A stretch of 64,000 bases of DNA from positions 531,663 through 595,662 of the forward strand of contig VZQC01012405.1 of the NCBI GenBank assembly GCA_009823505.1. Reading direction: 5' to 3'. Source of the stretch: Rhizomys pruinosus (Eukaryota; Chordata; Mammalia; Rodentia; Spalacidae). The translations under genes and the position numbers were made by a program. Under the pieces are notes generated by a model, which searched no databases, was not told the DNA's origin, and was given only the letters and a program-made list of their open reading frames with translations. Shown piece by piece: positions 34,850 through 47,189 of the stretch (the stretch's first letter is position 1; the number at the start of each line of letters is the position of its first letter).

Positions 34850-36480
34850 GACAAATATTATAGCATGAGTGAACTGATTATGGAGCTTGGCTAGATGTCT
34901 GGCATTAAGGAAAATTTCATCTGGGCTTGATTAACATCAAAAAATTTCTTAAGGACAGGTGGCTTCAACCAAAAGAGAGATTAAATGCTCTTTTAGACAT
35001 TAGTAGTAAGAAATAGGCAACCTAGTTTTGACAGGTCCATAACATCAGCACTATAAATAAAAACAAAGTGTGCTGGATACCCTATATTTCTTCCTCCATG
35101 TAATTACTATACATATATAGTGCACAGGAATCAACCAAATGAGTGAAAACAGCCCCCTTATCAAAGCCTGCGAATCATAATGCTGGATGGGAACTTGAAG
35201 TGTATCTATCAGACTTGGCAGGAAACTAACTAGATTTATAAAATCAGAGCATCCTACTGAGTAGCAGGGTATATCATGATTTTATGACTCAGTTTTTTTA
35301 TGAGTCACCAAACTTTAAATAAAGTGTTGGGAAAAAGCCAATAAACACCATCATTTTAAGTGGTGCTATTTTGATTGAAGTGAGAATTGAATGTAAGTTA
35401 TCAATCCAATTCCCACTTTCTTTTTCTGTTCTTCATGAAACTGCAGGAAACTGGAGAGAACAGTGTATGGCTTGAAGAAATCTGGCCTGATATTCCAAGA
35501 AAATAATACATTTTCCCCATTTGAAAACTGTCAATTTGCATTTTTGTTAGGTTCATTTTAATTCTGTTTTTTGTTCAACAAAAGTATATGAAGGAAATTA
35601 TTAGAAATGTTAAAGAGTAAAATAAAGTTACTTTGTATCTATGGTTGGCATTTTTCAAAGATCATCCCCTTTACATATATTTTCATAATAACACCAGCCA
35701 TGACAGTTATTTCTGTGCAAAGAGGACATTGAAAAGTGTTTCTAGGGCTGACTTTAAAAGCCTTCTATATACTAATTTAGAATTGTTTTCTATATTGAAA
35801 ATAAAAATTGAATTTGTACATTATCTGTTAGGTAATAAGTATAGATTTCCTCCAAAGATCTTAACAACTAGCAGCCAAATCTCTGGTTTAAATGGGGCTT
35901 TCTATAGTGATATTAAGGACTGATGGAAACAAACAAGTTGATGTGGGGGTTGTTTATAATCTCTCTTGCCAGTCATATATTTCTATACAGAAACAGCAGG
36001 AATACTTTTATTTTATTACAGCTTTACTTTCATATTTTTATAATTTGTGATTTGCCTTGGTAATTTTCTTCCTTTTTAAGGGGAAAAGTTTTCTTCAAAA
36101 CAACCAGATAAAGTCTCATCAAGTACTTGCTATATTGGCTTGCTGCTGAAGTTCTCTTGAATTCAGGTACAAAGAAAGGTATATAATAGCATATATTTAA
36201 GTTCTGACAGGTTACCAATAATCATAAGTACTTTTAATTGAACTCTATGTCATATGTTATGTGAAGTCTTTCTTGTTGGATTCTAAAAAACATTTCTTCA
36301 AAGAGACCAAGGATCAGGGAGGTTTAAATTGATCAAAAATCACACACTTTTTTGTGGCTAGTTCCTGCATAGAAGGATTTTTGTGCAGAAGAGTCATCTA
36401 GCATCTATCTGGCTTTAGGTTTGAGCAAAGTTCATTCGTTTATATTATGAACGAGCTGAAGGTGGACGAGGGGATCCAGG
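34850..36480. other. Unique AT-rich intronic DNA
   Basis: No recognised repeat or gene. Confidence 0.5.
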
Positions 36481-36502
36481 GTAGTGAAGGAGCTGAACTT
36501 TT

Positions 36503-36735
36503 TTTTTTTTAATTTAATTTTTATTGATGCTTTGTGCATTTCATACATCATTTTCCAATTCAGATCAGGCATATTTCCCTTTCCCTTCCCCCCCCCCCCC
36601 CCCCCATCCCAGTTCATGTATTCTGCGGTAACTGTCTTGCCTCTTTCTCTGGTTTTTTTTTTTTTTTTCATTTTTTAGCTATAAGTGATAATCCATGAGT
36701 ACAAGCATCCTTCGTGCAAAACCAATCTGCAGGCT
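36503..36735 (-). mobile_element. Family A retroelement, short 5'-truncated copy with intact TSD
   Basis: TSD GGAGCTGAACTTTT at 36489-36502 and 36736-36749, the latter followed by AAAA (TTTT/AA site). The body matches the - strand of 28550-28780: poly-A, caaagcatcaataaaaatta, an 18-bp C-run on the + strand and a second internal A-run. A young copy. Confidence 0.9.
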
Positions 36736-36752
36736 GGAGCTGAACTTTTAAA

Positions 36753-36804
36753 ATAACTCTCTCTAATAGCTCTCTCTAATAGCTCTCTCTAATAACTCTC
36801 TCTG
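36753..36804. repeat. 13-bp tandem repeat, about 4 copies
   Basis: The unit ctctctctaatag/a is repeated directly after the right TSD of the 36.5-kb insertion. Confidence 0.85.
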
Positions 36805-36948
36805 TACCACAAACTCACAGCAGAGCCATGGTATATAATAATTAGTACAAGCAGAATTAAAACCCCAGTTACTCAGTCTGACATTCTTTGTTTTTTGTTT
36901 GTTTGTTTCTTTGTTGTTTGTTTTTTTGTGGGATTTTTTTTTTTTTTT

Positions 36949-37092
36949 TGGTGTTTTGAGATAAGGTCTTCCTGTAGCCCCTGCTGGCCTGGAACTCGCT
37001 CTGTAGACCAGGCAGGCCTTGAACTTACAGAGATCTGCCTGCCTCTGCCTCCCAAGTGCTGGAATCAAAGGCATGCGCCACCACAACCGGCT
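36949..37092 (-). mobile_element. B1 SINE
   Basis: gagataaggtcttcctgtag through ggcatgcgccaccacaaccg. The tail on the + strand is (GTTT)n/T15 from 36890. Imperfect TSD tctga(c/t)attctt on either side. Confidence 0.95.
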
Positions 37093-37109
37093 GGCTCTGA
37101 TATTCTTAA

Positions 37110-37570
37110 CGCTCATGCCCAACCACAGCCCAGAAATACCACATAGCAGAGCTTCCTAGTCAGAGCTGTCAAAGTGTCTGTTCAAGGGAACAAACTTGCA
37201 AATTTGACCTGCAGCCCACATGAAGCCTCCAGCAGGATTCGTGGATGGTGAAGGTGCTCTGCACAGTGACTTTCCTCGATCTTCCCTTCAAATTTCATCT
37301 TATGAGCATGATTTTCCCATGATACAGCTTCAAAAAAGTTAAACCAGATTGAGCCCAAATCTGCAAATCTGTCCTCAGATACCCACACAGAACTTCTGGG
37401 ATACAATCTCTTCTTCCAAACTCCCACAGAGCATTATTTTTACAAATTTTATTTCCTAGGTGCCACAGATATGAAAAGGCACAAGATTTCATAGGACAAA
37501 AAGATAAAAAGATGTCAAAAAAATTTGAAGTAGGTAGGGAGAGTTTATCCTTATTTTCTTTATATGTTAA
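37110..37570. other. Unique intronic DNA
   Basis: No recognised gene or repeat. Confidence 0.5.
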
Positions 37571-37579
37571 AATAACATT

Positions 37580-37730
37580 TTATGTGTGTGTGCTTGTGTG
37601 TGTGTGTGTGTGTGTGTGTGCATGTATTAACACAAGCATATTAGGCAAAAGGCAAGTTAGAGGTTGTCATGTGTGCTGGGACACAGACACAGATACACAG
37701 ACACACATACACACAAATACACACACAACC
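37580..37730. repeat. (TG)n and (CA)n-rich simple sequence
   Basis: (TG)n at 37581-37622 and cacagacacaga-type repeat at 37681-37728. The two tracts are mutually complementary across a ~60-bp spacer. Confidence 0.85.
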
Positions 37731-37853
37731 TAAAGTCATATTAGCTGGTTTTAGCTCTTGAAATAATAGCAAAACAAATGAACTCAGATGTGTGACAAAC
37801 ACTGATGGTTCCTGAAGAAAGGGTACCTTTAATTCTAACAGCCTGAAACTCTT

Positions 37854-38108
37854 TTTTTAAAAAAATTTTTAATTAATTTTATTTATTTCTGTATGTGTAT
37901 GAATGTACTGTCTGCATGTAGGTTTGTGCACCCATGTTGTGCAACGCCGCAGAGTTCAGAAGAGGGTCTCGGATTCCCCTGGAACTGGAGTTCTCCTGGA
38001 ATTGGAGCTTCAGACTGTTCTCAGCCGCCATGTGGGTGCTGGGGATCGAACCCGGGTCCTCTGTAAGAGCGATCGGCACTCTTAACCACTAGGCCATCTC
38101 TCCAGCCC
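37854..38108 (-). mobile_element. Young B2 SINE with 17-bp internal duplication
   Basis: Perfect 15-bp TSD CAGCCTGAAACTCTT at 37839-37853 and 38109-38123. Confidence 0.95.
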
Positions 38109-38599
38109 CAGCCTGAAACTCTTAAATCATAAAATATATTAGAAAATGAGCTTCTGATTTAGTAGCTTGTCCACTTTCCATTTAAGGGTTATCTGGAAAT
38201 CTTGTTTTGCTGTATTTCATGTTAACACTATCTTTCCATTACTTTAGAAGCCCAGGCTATACAGGAGCAAAGCTGAAGCCAAAAACTAAAAGGAAAAGAA
38301 AAGAAAAGAAATAGATTATTGAATTTAAAATCAGTTGGCTCTCTTAGCCACTTTCAGTTCTGAATCTTGGTGAAAATCCTAAAACTTCTGAGAAACAGAA
38401 GACTGGACCTGTGTTTGTCCTCTTTTCTTATAGGTTTTGCTTTTCCACATTCAACTGTTTGCTTTTCTCTGAAACGAATTATATAGCCCTCTGAGTGAAG
38501 TCAAGTCATAAGTGCTTATGATGAGTGCTTCTGGATATGATGACATTCTCTCTCTCTCTTTTTAGAACACATAGGGTCCGTCATTATAGCAATTAGGAA

Positions 38600-38705
38600 A
38601 GATTACTTTTCCCATTTTAAGGACAAGAAAAATGAGACTAAGAAGATTCTTGCTTAAGTTCATAGCTAGCAAATGACAAAAGCAGGCTCCCTGGAAAGTC
38701 TTACT
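38600..38705 (+). mobile_element. MIR remnant
   Basis: 'cccattttaaggacaagaaa' and 'taagttcatagctagcaaat' match the order of the MIR core. Confidence 0.55.
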
Positions 38706-39019
38706 GATTCCCAAACTATAAATGATTTCTATTTGTTGATTTATAATGGTCTCAGATCTTTCCTACAAATGAGTTACTATGTTTAAAGCATTTAGTCTAA
38801 TCACTAGAATAGAAATGTGAAAGTTCATGATAGACTGAGTCTTGCTTGATTCTGTCTGCTGTGAGACTGAACCTGGAGTGATAATGAATGTGAGTCTGAG
38901 AAAAAAAAGTCTGTTTGTATGATTTAATAATAAAAGCTAATATTAAAAGGGGTAGTTTATCTGTACTCAGGCTTTATGTTAAGGTTTTTATGCAATATTC
39001 ATTTATGCAATATTTTATT

Positions 39020-39112
39020 AAACAGCTAGTATGTACCAAAGAGTAGTCTATGCATTGATAATTTAGTATTGAATCAAATAAACATTATTTTTGCCTTCAA
39101 GGAACTTATATA
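39020..39112 (+). mobile_element. L2-like remnant
   Basis: 'gctagtatgtaccaaagagt' and 'gccttcaaggaacttatata' are L2-like. Confidence 0.4.
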
Positions 39113-39113
39113 C

Positions 39114-39182
39114 CTGTGTGTGTGTGTGTGTGTCTGTGTGTGTGTGTGTCTGTCTGTCTGTCTATCTCTCTGTCGTCTGTCT
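39114..39182. repeat. (TG)n-(TCTG)n microsatellite
   Basis: tgtgtgtg units with tctg and tcta units at the 3' side. Confidence 0.9.
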
Positions 39183-39601
39183 TTCTGCTCCTGGAGTTAG
39201 ATAAAACAGAACAGGTAAGAAAAATGTAATACAGATATAAAGAGAAAAATGCAGCTTCGTGGGGTTGGTGATATGGGTTGTAGTTTCAGAGTGAAGGCTG
39301 GGAGTTCATTATTGACTAATGCCAATAAGGACTTACTTGAAGCAAATTGCCATAATTGTAAAGTGATATCATTTAGTATGGTTGTCCATTTTCCTCCAGG
39401 ATGTCTATCTTCAGGCTACAAGCAGGACATAGGTGCAGACATGATCCTAACCAGAGGATATAAGGCTTTAAGAATGTGAGAAGAGTTGACAATGGCAGGA
39501 GAGTTGTTAAAATGATCTACCATTGAGTTTAAGCTGCATAAGAAATGGGATGTGAAGGAAAAGGGTGATGCAAGGTGCAGGACCAATGGACTGGGTATTT
39601 T

Positions 39602-39824
39602 AAAATATTGTATTACTTTTATTTTCTGTGTATGACTGTATTGCTTGCATGCATGTAAGTGCATCCATGTCATGGGATGCCCCAGAGACCAGAAGATGAC
39701 ACTGGATCCCCTGGAACTGGAGGTACAGATGTTCGTAAGCCACCATGTGGGTTCTGGGAATTAGACCTGGGTCCTCTCCAAGAGCAGCCAATGCTCTTAA
39801 CCTCTGAGCCATCTCTCCAGCTTG
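39602..39824 (-). mobile_element. Older B2 SINE
   Basis: TSD GGACTGG(G/A)TATTTT at 39588-39601 and 39825-39838, one mismatch. Lacks the 17-bp duplication. Confidence 0.9.
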
Positions 39825-40417
39825 GGACTGGATATTTTTATGGGCTCAAAGTGCCCTATGGAATTGAGTGCTAGAGGAAATGAGCTAGAAAAGTAGGAGG
39901 AGGGGCAGCTGTTTGCACTTGAGCTCATGCATGGCCAAGTTATTAATAACAGCACAGTTCAGGGAATGGGTATGACAATGAAGGAGGAAAGGAAGACTAA
40001 TCTTTGGAAGAGAGGGTTTGGAAGTACTCAAAGATCATGTACATGGAAGAGAGGAACTGAAAGTACTCAAAGATTATGTACATGGGTCTTGAAAACACCA
40101 AGAATTATCATCCTCATCATGACTCTGATCCTTATGTTAGAGAGAAAAATGGAAGCTCAGAGTTTGTAAGTCCAAGTTCCCTATACTAGAAGATGACCAC
40201 ACTGGTGCTGGAATCTGCCTTGTTGGATTCATCTCTTGTCCACTGTACAAAGCAGCTCTGGCATAATGGTACATTTTGGTACTCCTATGCAATGGCCAAT
40301 TAAAGCGAGTCAGTGGATTTTTCAAATATTTTTTGCAATTTGTCTACTAAATCTATCATTTACCAACAGAGATTATTTATGTGTTATGAAGTTATTATTA
40401 TTTTGTTTATTTGTTCA

Positions 40418-40480
40418 GATCCTGGGGATTGAATCCATGTCCTCACAGGTGCTAAGTGCATACTGTACCCCCAATCTACA
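40418..40480 (-). mobile_element. ID-like or tRNA-derived SINE remnant
   Basis: 'cctggggattgaatccatgt' and 'aggtgctaagtgcatactgt' resemble a reverse tRNA-derived SINE. Diverged. Confidence 0.4.
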
Positions 40481-40489
40481 CCACCAGAA

Positions 40490-42230
40490 CCCCGACATTG
40501 ATTTATTTAAGCATTTACTGAGGGAAATTTCCCACACTCTTCTGTGCTTCAGGGATACAAGGATAAAATGTATTGTACGGAAATAAGTTTCATCTATTAT
40601 TGCTTTTGCCAATATGAAAGTGTCAGAATAATTTTTGAATATTTTATGGCATCTTATTCTTATTATATTATAAAATGAATGGAAAATAGGAAATGAAAAA
40701 TGCTGATATTGGTGATAACTGTATATCTCATGAATTTAATATAATTGACAAAGATTGAAATCTTCAGGCAAGCTGAAAAAGAAAAATCCTTAGTCCTAAG
40801 TGGGTGTCTTTGGATTTATGCCAGTTGAATGAGTTTTCAATTAGGAAGAAAAAGAAATCATAGTTTTAAAACGTACAAATTGTGGGAACTATATTTCAAA
40901 GATGCTGTCTGGAAAGGGAGTGGTAATTAGACATGGTATTATTTTTATCTTATTAGGTAATGCCAACATGTGTAAATCTATAGTTTTATTTATACAGCTA
41001 GGTCTACATGACTTCAGGGATTTATTATGAATGAATATATATTACATATTTAAAATATGGCAATGATATAGATTTTGGCAATAAGTGCTTCATTATGTAT
41101 GGAATGGTCAGAGTCTTTTCCAAGGTGGCAACCCCTTAGCAGAGTCATATAGAATAGGAGTTTGTCAAGCACACACAATACAAAAAACAGTGTTCTGGGT
41201 AGAAAGATGAACCAGTACCATGGCATGGAATCATGCAGAGCGTTGTGGAATGTAAGGGCAGGGAGCAGACAGACTCCACATGGAGAAATACTGGGAAAGC
41301 AGATGGCGAAGACTTTCCATAGCAGACTAAGCTGCCAGCTTTCATCCTAGGTGGTAGACACATATGTAGGGGCCTAGTAGCCACAAAACATTCATATCCA
41401 TGTCTTCCTTCTGTTAATTGTTAATTTAGTGTTAGTTAGCATCATGTCAGGATTGTTTCATGCTTTTATAACATTTAAACTATATGGTTTTGAGTGCATT
41501 CCTCAAACCTAGCCTCATAAATTTCTTCCTATTTAGCTATAAGCCTTATTGAGTCCTTTTCTTAGTTCATAGATCTGATAAGCATTACTCAGCACTCATT
41601 TTCTATCAGGTATATTTTAGACACTTAGAACTCAGGGTGAACATATTTTTCCATCTCATGTAGCTAACATTATAGTGAAAGGTATAGACTGACAGAGAAG
41701 TCAATATAGAAATATTATGGTATCTTTAATTGATTTTTATACAAATATTGTTCCTTGTCTGTGTCTTAGCTTTCCAATAAGGCTTTGACCTAGCGATAAA
41801 ATGTATGGTATACATTCCTACTGTGTAAGTTGGATGAGCCAAGACTGTTAGTTTAAATTACTATCCCTAGGTGTAGCATAGTTTGTGCATTGGCTTAACT
41901 ATGAAGCTGATAGTCTCTTCCCAGTCTCTGCTATTCCTTGCTCCTTTCTGGTGTTGAGTGCTCCAGAATTGGAAATACCACATGCAGAAAGGAGAAAAAA
42001 ATTCAACCACATCACTAGCTTTCCAGCAAAAGGGGCGGGGGCTAGTCTCAGGTTGATAGTTTGCAAAAGGATAGCCGACACTTTACATGTGCATACATGC
42101 AGATGATTCAAAAGACTGCATTTTTCATGAACATGTGTTTTGGAATTTTACATATGTTACCAATAATGTTCAAAGGACATTAAGAATAGTAGAAGCCAAT
42201 GTTGCTGAGTAGAGTCACTATGGGAACATG
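40490..42230. other. Mostly unique AT-rich intronic DNA
   Basis: A faint L2-like stretch at 41580-41720. Otherwise nothing recognised. Confidence 0.45.
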
Positions 42231-42234
42231 CAAC

Positions 42235-42340
42235 GTCTTGGTCTCAGAGCAACCAAGCAAATTGCCCAAGAAGATACAGCAAGTGCAAGGCAGAGCTAAG
42301 ATTTAGACTGCAGATTTTTCTAGCCTGGCTCCCAATCTGT
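42235..42340 (+). mobile_element. MIR remnant
   Basis: 'aattgcccaagaagatacag' and 'gcagagctaagatttagact' match the MIR 3' core. Confidence 0.6.
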
Positions 42341-42415
42341 GTGTGATATTGATCATGCTGTCAGAAGGCCAGGCTACCAACTAGTATTTTTCTTTCAGGA
42401 AAACAAATACCTTTT

Positions 42416-42656
42416 TTTTTAAATTTTATTTATTTCCGTATGTGTATGAATGTATTGTCTGCATGCAAGTCTGTGCACCCGTGACGTGCAATGCCGCGGA
42501 GGTCAGAAGAGGGTGTCGGATTCCCCTGGAACTGGAGTTCTCCTGGAATTGGAGTTTCAGATGGTTCTTGGCCGCCATGTGGGTGCTGGGGATCGAACCT
42601 GGATCCTCTGCAAGAGCGGTCGGCGCTCTTAACCGCTAGGCCATCTCTCCAGCCCC
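42416..42656 (-). mobile_element. Young B2 SINE with 17-bp internal duplication
   Basis: Perfect 14-bp TSD AACAAATACCTTTT at 42402-42415 and 42657-42670. Confidence 0.95.
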
Positions 42657-42776
42657 AACAAATACCTTTTGATAGAGTCTATAGAGGATTATCTTTCCAG
42701 GGTAGAGTCTATAGCCTTTAGAGCAATAGAGTTTGGTAGAAGCCTATAGTGAGCTATGCATATAATTTTACATTTT

Positions 42777-42924
42777 TTTTGTCTTTTTAAGACAGGGTCT
42801 CCCTGTTAGCTCCCAGCTGTCCTGGAACTTGCTCTGTTGACCAGGCTGGCCTTGAACTCACAAAGATCTGCCTGCCTCTGCCTCCTGAGTGCTACAATTA
42901 AAGGCATGCACCACCACGCCCAGC
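42777..42924 (-). mobile_element. B1 SINE
   Basis: TSD AATTTTACATTTT at 42764-42776 and 42925-42937. Body from aagacagggtctccctgtta to ccaccacgcccagc. Confidence 0.95.
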
Positions 42925-42939
42925 AATTTTACATTTTAT

Positions 42940-44175
42940 AGTAACCACAAGAATAAGAAAAATGAGCACTAAATTTAAGTGCCTTAACTCAATACATAAA
43001 TAACATACTAGCATATTTTTAATAGTTTATGTTAAGTTGAATTCATAAAATAAAATTAACAAATTTGGTTCCTGAGACAATTTGCCATATTTCAGGTGCC
43101 TGGAAGTCACATGTGGATAGTGCCTACTGCCTTGGAAAATACAGCTTCACAGAGACTCATTAAAAGAGCTTCAAGTTGCTCAGATTATCACCTACAGGAG
43201 CATCAGCAGACCCTGAGATTTTAGCATTGTTTTGCAATGGGAAGTTGAAAAATAAGGAATTTCTGTTTTAGACAGAGTGATTTTCTCCTAATCATTGTAG
43301 AATTGTTTTCTAGATATAAGTAAGTATTTGGCAGATACCTGGGATAGATCCATCTTGAATAGGCTTTCAGTTCCATATAGGACACTTATTAACTGTTAAA
43401 TAGTTGCTCTTTGCAGGCGCAGGTTGAGATGAAGGTTGTGATGCTTGTCTTTTCCCTTCAATCATAAGAGATAGTCTGATTCTATCATTTGAAAGTCATT
43501 GCTCTATTATGTTGAAATCTACATTATGAGCCGTTGATATCATCAAGGTCGTCTCTTTGCATTTGAGTTTTATAATCAGCAGGAAGCTTTAACTATCATA
43601 GCTTTTTTACTAAGCTTGAGAAAAAGAAAAAGAAGAAAAGAGATGTCTGAGGTTTGCATGTCAGCTATCCAAATAGCTCTTTTCCTTCCCCCACCCCACT
43701 CTTTATTTTATTGTAAAAGACAAAGAGTTTAGTGATAATGGCTTCGGGTTCCATCCATCAGAGTCTAGTCCCTATAGGGCCATGCTATTACATTATTCGT
43801 ACTTAAAATGGAATCCATTGTACATTAGGCTTTTTCTTGTATTACACCCTTTAGATCTTCCATAAACAGGAGAGATAATGGATATAAAAGCCCAGCTTAC
43901 CTCAGAAGATAAGGCAGAATTGTCCAGGTGTTTGAATTGTGCTGACTGGTTTTATCTGGCTAAGATAAATCTGTTCCTGCCTTAGCAGTCAATTCTGGGG
44001 AAGGGGAAAAAATTCAAGAAATTAGTACTTAACTTTTATTTTGTGCAAGATCTGCTTTGCAGCTAGGAAACCATATTATTTATTAGACAAATGTCTCCCA
44101 GGATTAAAACCCAATTGTAATATTTTCTAATTGGGGAAAAATTAACAGCAAGTGGAAAAGATCCACTGTAAAGAA
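42940..44175. other. Unique intronic DNA
   Basis: No recognised gene or repeat. Confidence 0.5.
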
Positions 44176-44181
44176 TATAAC

Positions 44182-44420
44182 CTAGGGAACAATCTGCGGA
44201 AGAGGGGGAGTAATAGAATGTAAGGGCTGTGATTGGGGTGAATGGTGAAACAGCAATATAGTCTGGACACCCATCTGATCAACTTGATTGAACATACAAG
44301 CCCCCCAGCTGGATGGGGGACCCATGGGCTGTGTGGGTTTGGGCACAACTGCTTGCAAATTGGTTTTACATGAAGGATACTTGTACTCATAAATTACTAC
44401 TTATTGTTAAAAAATGAAAA
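44182..44420 (+). mobile_element. Family A retroelement, 5'-truncated, ending at the internal A-run
   Basis: Matches copy 1 from about 1694 (gaacaatctg.ggaagagg) to the end, then ttacatgaaggatacttgta and taaaaaatgaaaaaaataaa. It lacks the G-rich terminal segment seen at 28.6 and 36.6 kb. Confidence 0.75.
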
Positions 44421-44429
44421 AAATAAAGA

Positions 44430-45830
44430 AGTAATTAAAAATATATAATCTCCAGTTACTGTACTTGTTTTGTGCAGAATGTTTGAGTTCCCAGTCATCC
44501 AGTGCCAAACAGGTGCTGTAGTAGCAGCCAAGTCTCTGAGATGGGGAGGAAATGAGTTGGTTTTGCTTTTGATGTAGCCTTTGGAGGTTAGACCCTCCAA
44601 AGGGTCAATTCTTGACTTCAAAAGTCAAGAATTGTTCCAACCTTCTTATTTGGAACAGTCTCAGCTGTCCTAGACTCATTCCATAAGAAAGTTCATATCA
44701 GTTCTTTTGTAAATGTGTAATACAGAGAAACCTCATACAACTTGACTTTGTCAAGTCACATCATGTGTACCATCCATAATACTGCTATCCTAGCTATTAA
44801 AAATGATTTAGGTACCATCACAGGCATTGTGCTAATGAGGTAATGTGTAAGCAAGCTCAGTCCAACTGAAGACACGTGAGCAGGATGGCTTTGGGAGAAG
44901 GATCAGAAGGCTTGATAGCTCACATCCCAGCCATGCTACTTATCAACTTTGTGAACCAGAACAAGGCACCAGACAAAATGAGTGTCAGGTCTCCTTGGAA
45001 AAGGAAAGGAACAAATCTACCCACTGACCCTGCTGGGTTCTATGAATTAAAGAAAACGGTGTTTCTAGGAAATCATTTTGTAAAGTATAAAGCACTTTAC
45101 CGAGAAGTTGCATGGGTAGGTGAAAGAATGGGCATCACGAGCTCCCCACTTTTGCATATAAAAGTAATTCTGGAGGGAGGTGAGGAGAGGGGAGAGGACC
45201 TAAATACCATCAAAATATATTGTATGAAAATTGCAAACATCCAATAAAAAAGTAATTATGGTTTGAAAATGAGTTGCAGAGTTAGGACAGAAACCAATCT
45301 ATACTAAAAGTGACCTCAACCTTTTCCTCTCTTAATGAAAAAGAAGTATGTCACTTACTCTGTCTCTTGTAGATGAAAGCTAAAAGCCTTCTAATAAACA
45401 ATAAATAAATGCTTGCTAGGAAATATACACATGAGGCTCACTAAGGCTGAGTTTTATCTCTATCCAATGAAAATATTTAAGCGCAGCCAGTTGATGGAAT
45501 AAAATGTTTTCAGCTTGTGCTTTTAGGGAGAATCATTTTGCATGGGTGGAGGTCAGGTGTCTTTATGCATGCAGCAGGGTGCACTGATTCAGTGATTTCA
45601 ACCTTTCAGCAATCTGTTCATCTTGACCCCTTTCTGTGGAGTTTCTATGTGCCATTCCCAAAGGTGTGGCTTTCTGGTCCATCATGAAGAGATCTTGATA
45701 CAGTCACTCTTCTACCTACCCAAGGAGCCTCCTGGGATCATTCAGCCCTTTATTTGCATGGTTTAAGTGGATCAGGGCTGGAGTCACCTTAACTGGGTTG
45801 AGACCTCTCTCTACTAGAGTCTTTGTCCTT
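44430..45830. other. Intronic DNA, possible old L1-type 3' end at 45125-45255
   Basis: 45170-45250 has a G-rich block (ggagggaggtgaggagaggg) followed by 'catccaataaaaaagtaatt', similar to an L1 3' terminus. The 123-codon frame covering 44876-45247 has no recognisable domain. Confidence 0.35.
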
Positions 45831-45834
45831 ATAG

Positions 45835-45985
45835 ATGCAAGTTGCTTAAACTCTTGATGAGTTAGTTTACTCACCTCTAGAGAGATGATGATGGCAGCAC
45901 CATCTTGAGGGAGTTAGTGTGCAAGTTAAGTGAAGTAATTGTAAATGTTTAGCAAAGTGCCTGGCTCATGGTAATCTCTCAAAAA
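45835..45985 (+). mobile_element. MIR remnant
   Basis: 'agtttactcacctctagaga' and 'agcaaagtgcctggctcatg' match MIR. Confidence 0.6.
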
Positions 45986-46064
45986 AGTAGCTTTTGTCAA
46001 TATTACAATATAAATGACTTTTTACAGGTTTTTAGTAGGAAATTATATTGCAATATTCTTTCTT

Positions 46065-46176
46065 TCTTTTTTGTGGGGGTGTTGAGGCAGGATCTCTCTG
46101 AAGCCCCAGCTGTCCTGGAACTCACTATGTAGACCAGACTGGTTTTGAATTCATGGAGATTTGCCTACCTCTGCCC
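46065..46176 (-). mobile_element. B1 SINE, truncated
   Basis: gaggcaggatctctctgaag to gcctacctctgcc. Imperfect TSD CAAT(A/G)TTCTTTCTT at 46051-46064 and 46177-46190. Confidence 0.9.
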
Positions 46177-46194
46177 CAATGTTCTTTCTTATCG

Positions 46195-46850
46195 GATGTT
46201 GTGTGACACTACTTCTGAGGGGATGTGAACACTCATCTTTCACTCCAGACAGGGAGCTGATCACAGACCAAAGTAAGGACACAACCGATGTCCAATCTGG
46301 TGAATCAATGCATTTTATTGGCGTTACTTGCAGGAGCAAAGCCCACCCCAGTATGAGAGATAGCTCATGAAATTGGGAAGCCTGGGGAACTGCACAATCT
46401 GCAGACAGCTCAGCAAGCCGAAGAATGTTCTCTTCAGCAGCTCAGTTGGTCTCTGCTTCCTCCAGGCAGCTTCTCTGGTGTGAAATGTCTCTCAGCAGAC
46501 CTCAGCTTTTATATGTGGTGGTGAGCTTAGTGAATCTGGTGAGTTTCAGGGATGTCCTGAAGCTATTGAGTTGTTTACTTCTTGAGCTTGATTGGCTTCT
46601 GTGAAGGACAGAATGCTTCACTTCCACTTTGATTACCCTGTTGTTTCACATCCCTTTTAACATCTCGAATCTTAACAAGCTTCCCTCCAAGATGGAATGT
46701 CTTACCTCAGAGGAAGTTACTACACAACACCAATCCTCAGACATATCTTTTGAGATTCCTTATTGAAACTTTATCCCTGTGGGAATAAGACTCCTTCCCT
46801 CTGAAGGCATTTAAATATCCAGTTCTTTTTTTTTTTTCAACACACAAAAT
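46195..46850 (-). mobile_element. Probable solo LTR of an endogenous retrovirus-like element
   Basis: On the - strand there is a TATA box TATAAAAG (46506-46513) followed 187 bp later by a poly-A signal AATAAA (46314-46319) and about 120 bp of U5-like sequence ending ..CACACAACA near 46194. That spacing is the U3-R-U5 layout of an LTR. No coding sequence and no clear short TSD were found, so the limits are approximate. The family is not named. Confidence 0.5.
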
Positions 46851-46971
46851 TCACCACAGGTGCTTAACTAACTTGAGAATATGAATGTTATTTTTCCTTC
46901 TCTGTTCTGTTCATCACTGTGTGCTTTAGGGGTATTGATCCAATGCTTTACTATTGTTATAAAAACCTTAT

Positions 46972-47184
46972 TTATTGACTTTTATGTGCATGAGTATTTT
47001 TTGTGCATACATGCTAAGTGCACCCATGTCATGTAATGCCTGTGGAAACCAGAAGACAGCAAAAGAGCCCCCAGAAATGGAGTTATAGATGGTTATTGTT
47101 GCTATGTTGGTGTTAGGAACTGAACCTAGGTGATCTGCGAAAGTAACCTGCATTCTTAACTGCTGAGCCATCTCTACAGCTCCT
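46972..47184 (-). mobile_element. Older B2 SINE
   Basis: aagtgcacccatgtcatgta through actgctgagccatctctaca. Strongly diverged, no 17-bp duplication. Confidence 0.85.
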
Positions 47185-47189
47185 ACAGT

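Noticed and set aside
44876..45247. 123-codon open frame
   Set aside because: Lies in intronic DNA ending in an L1-like 3' terminus; no domain or codon-bias signal seen.
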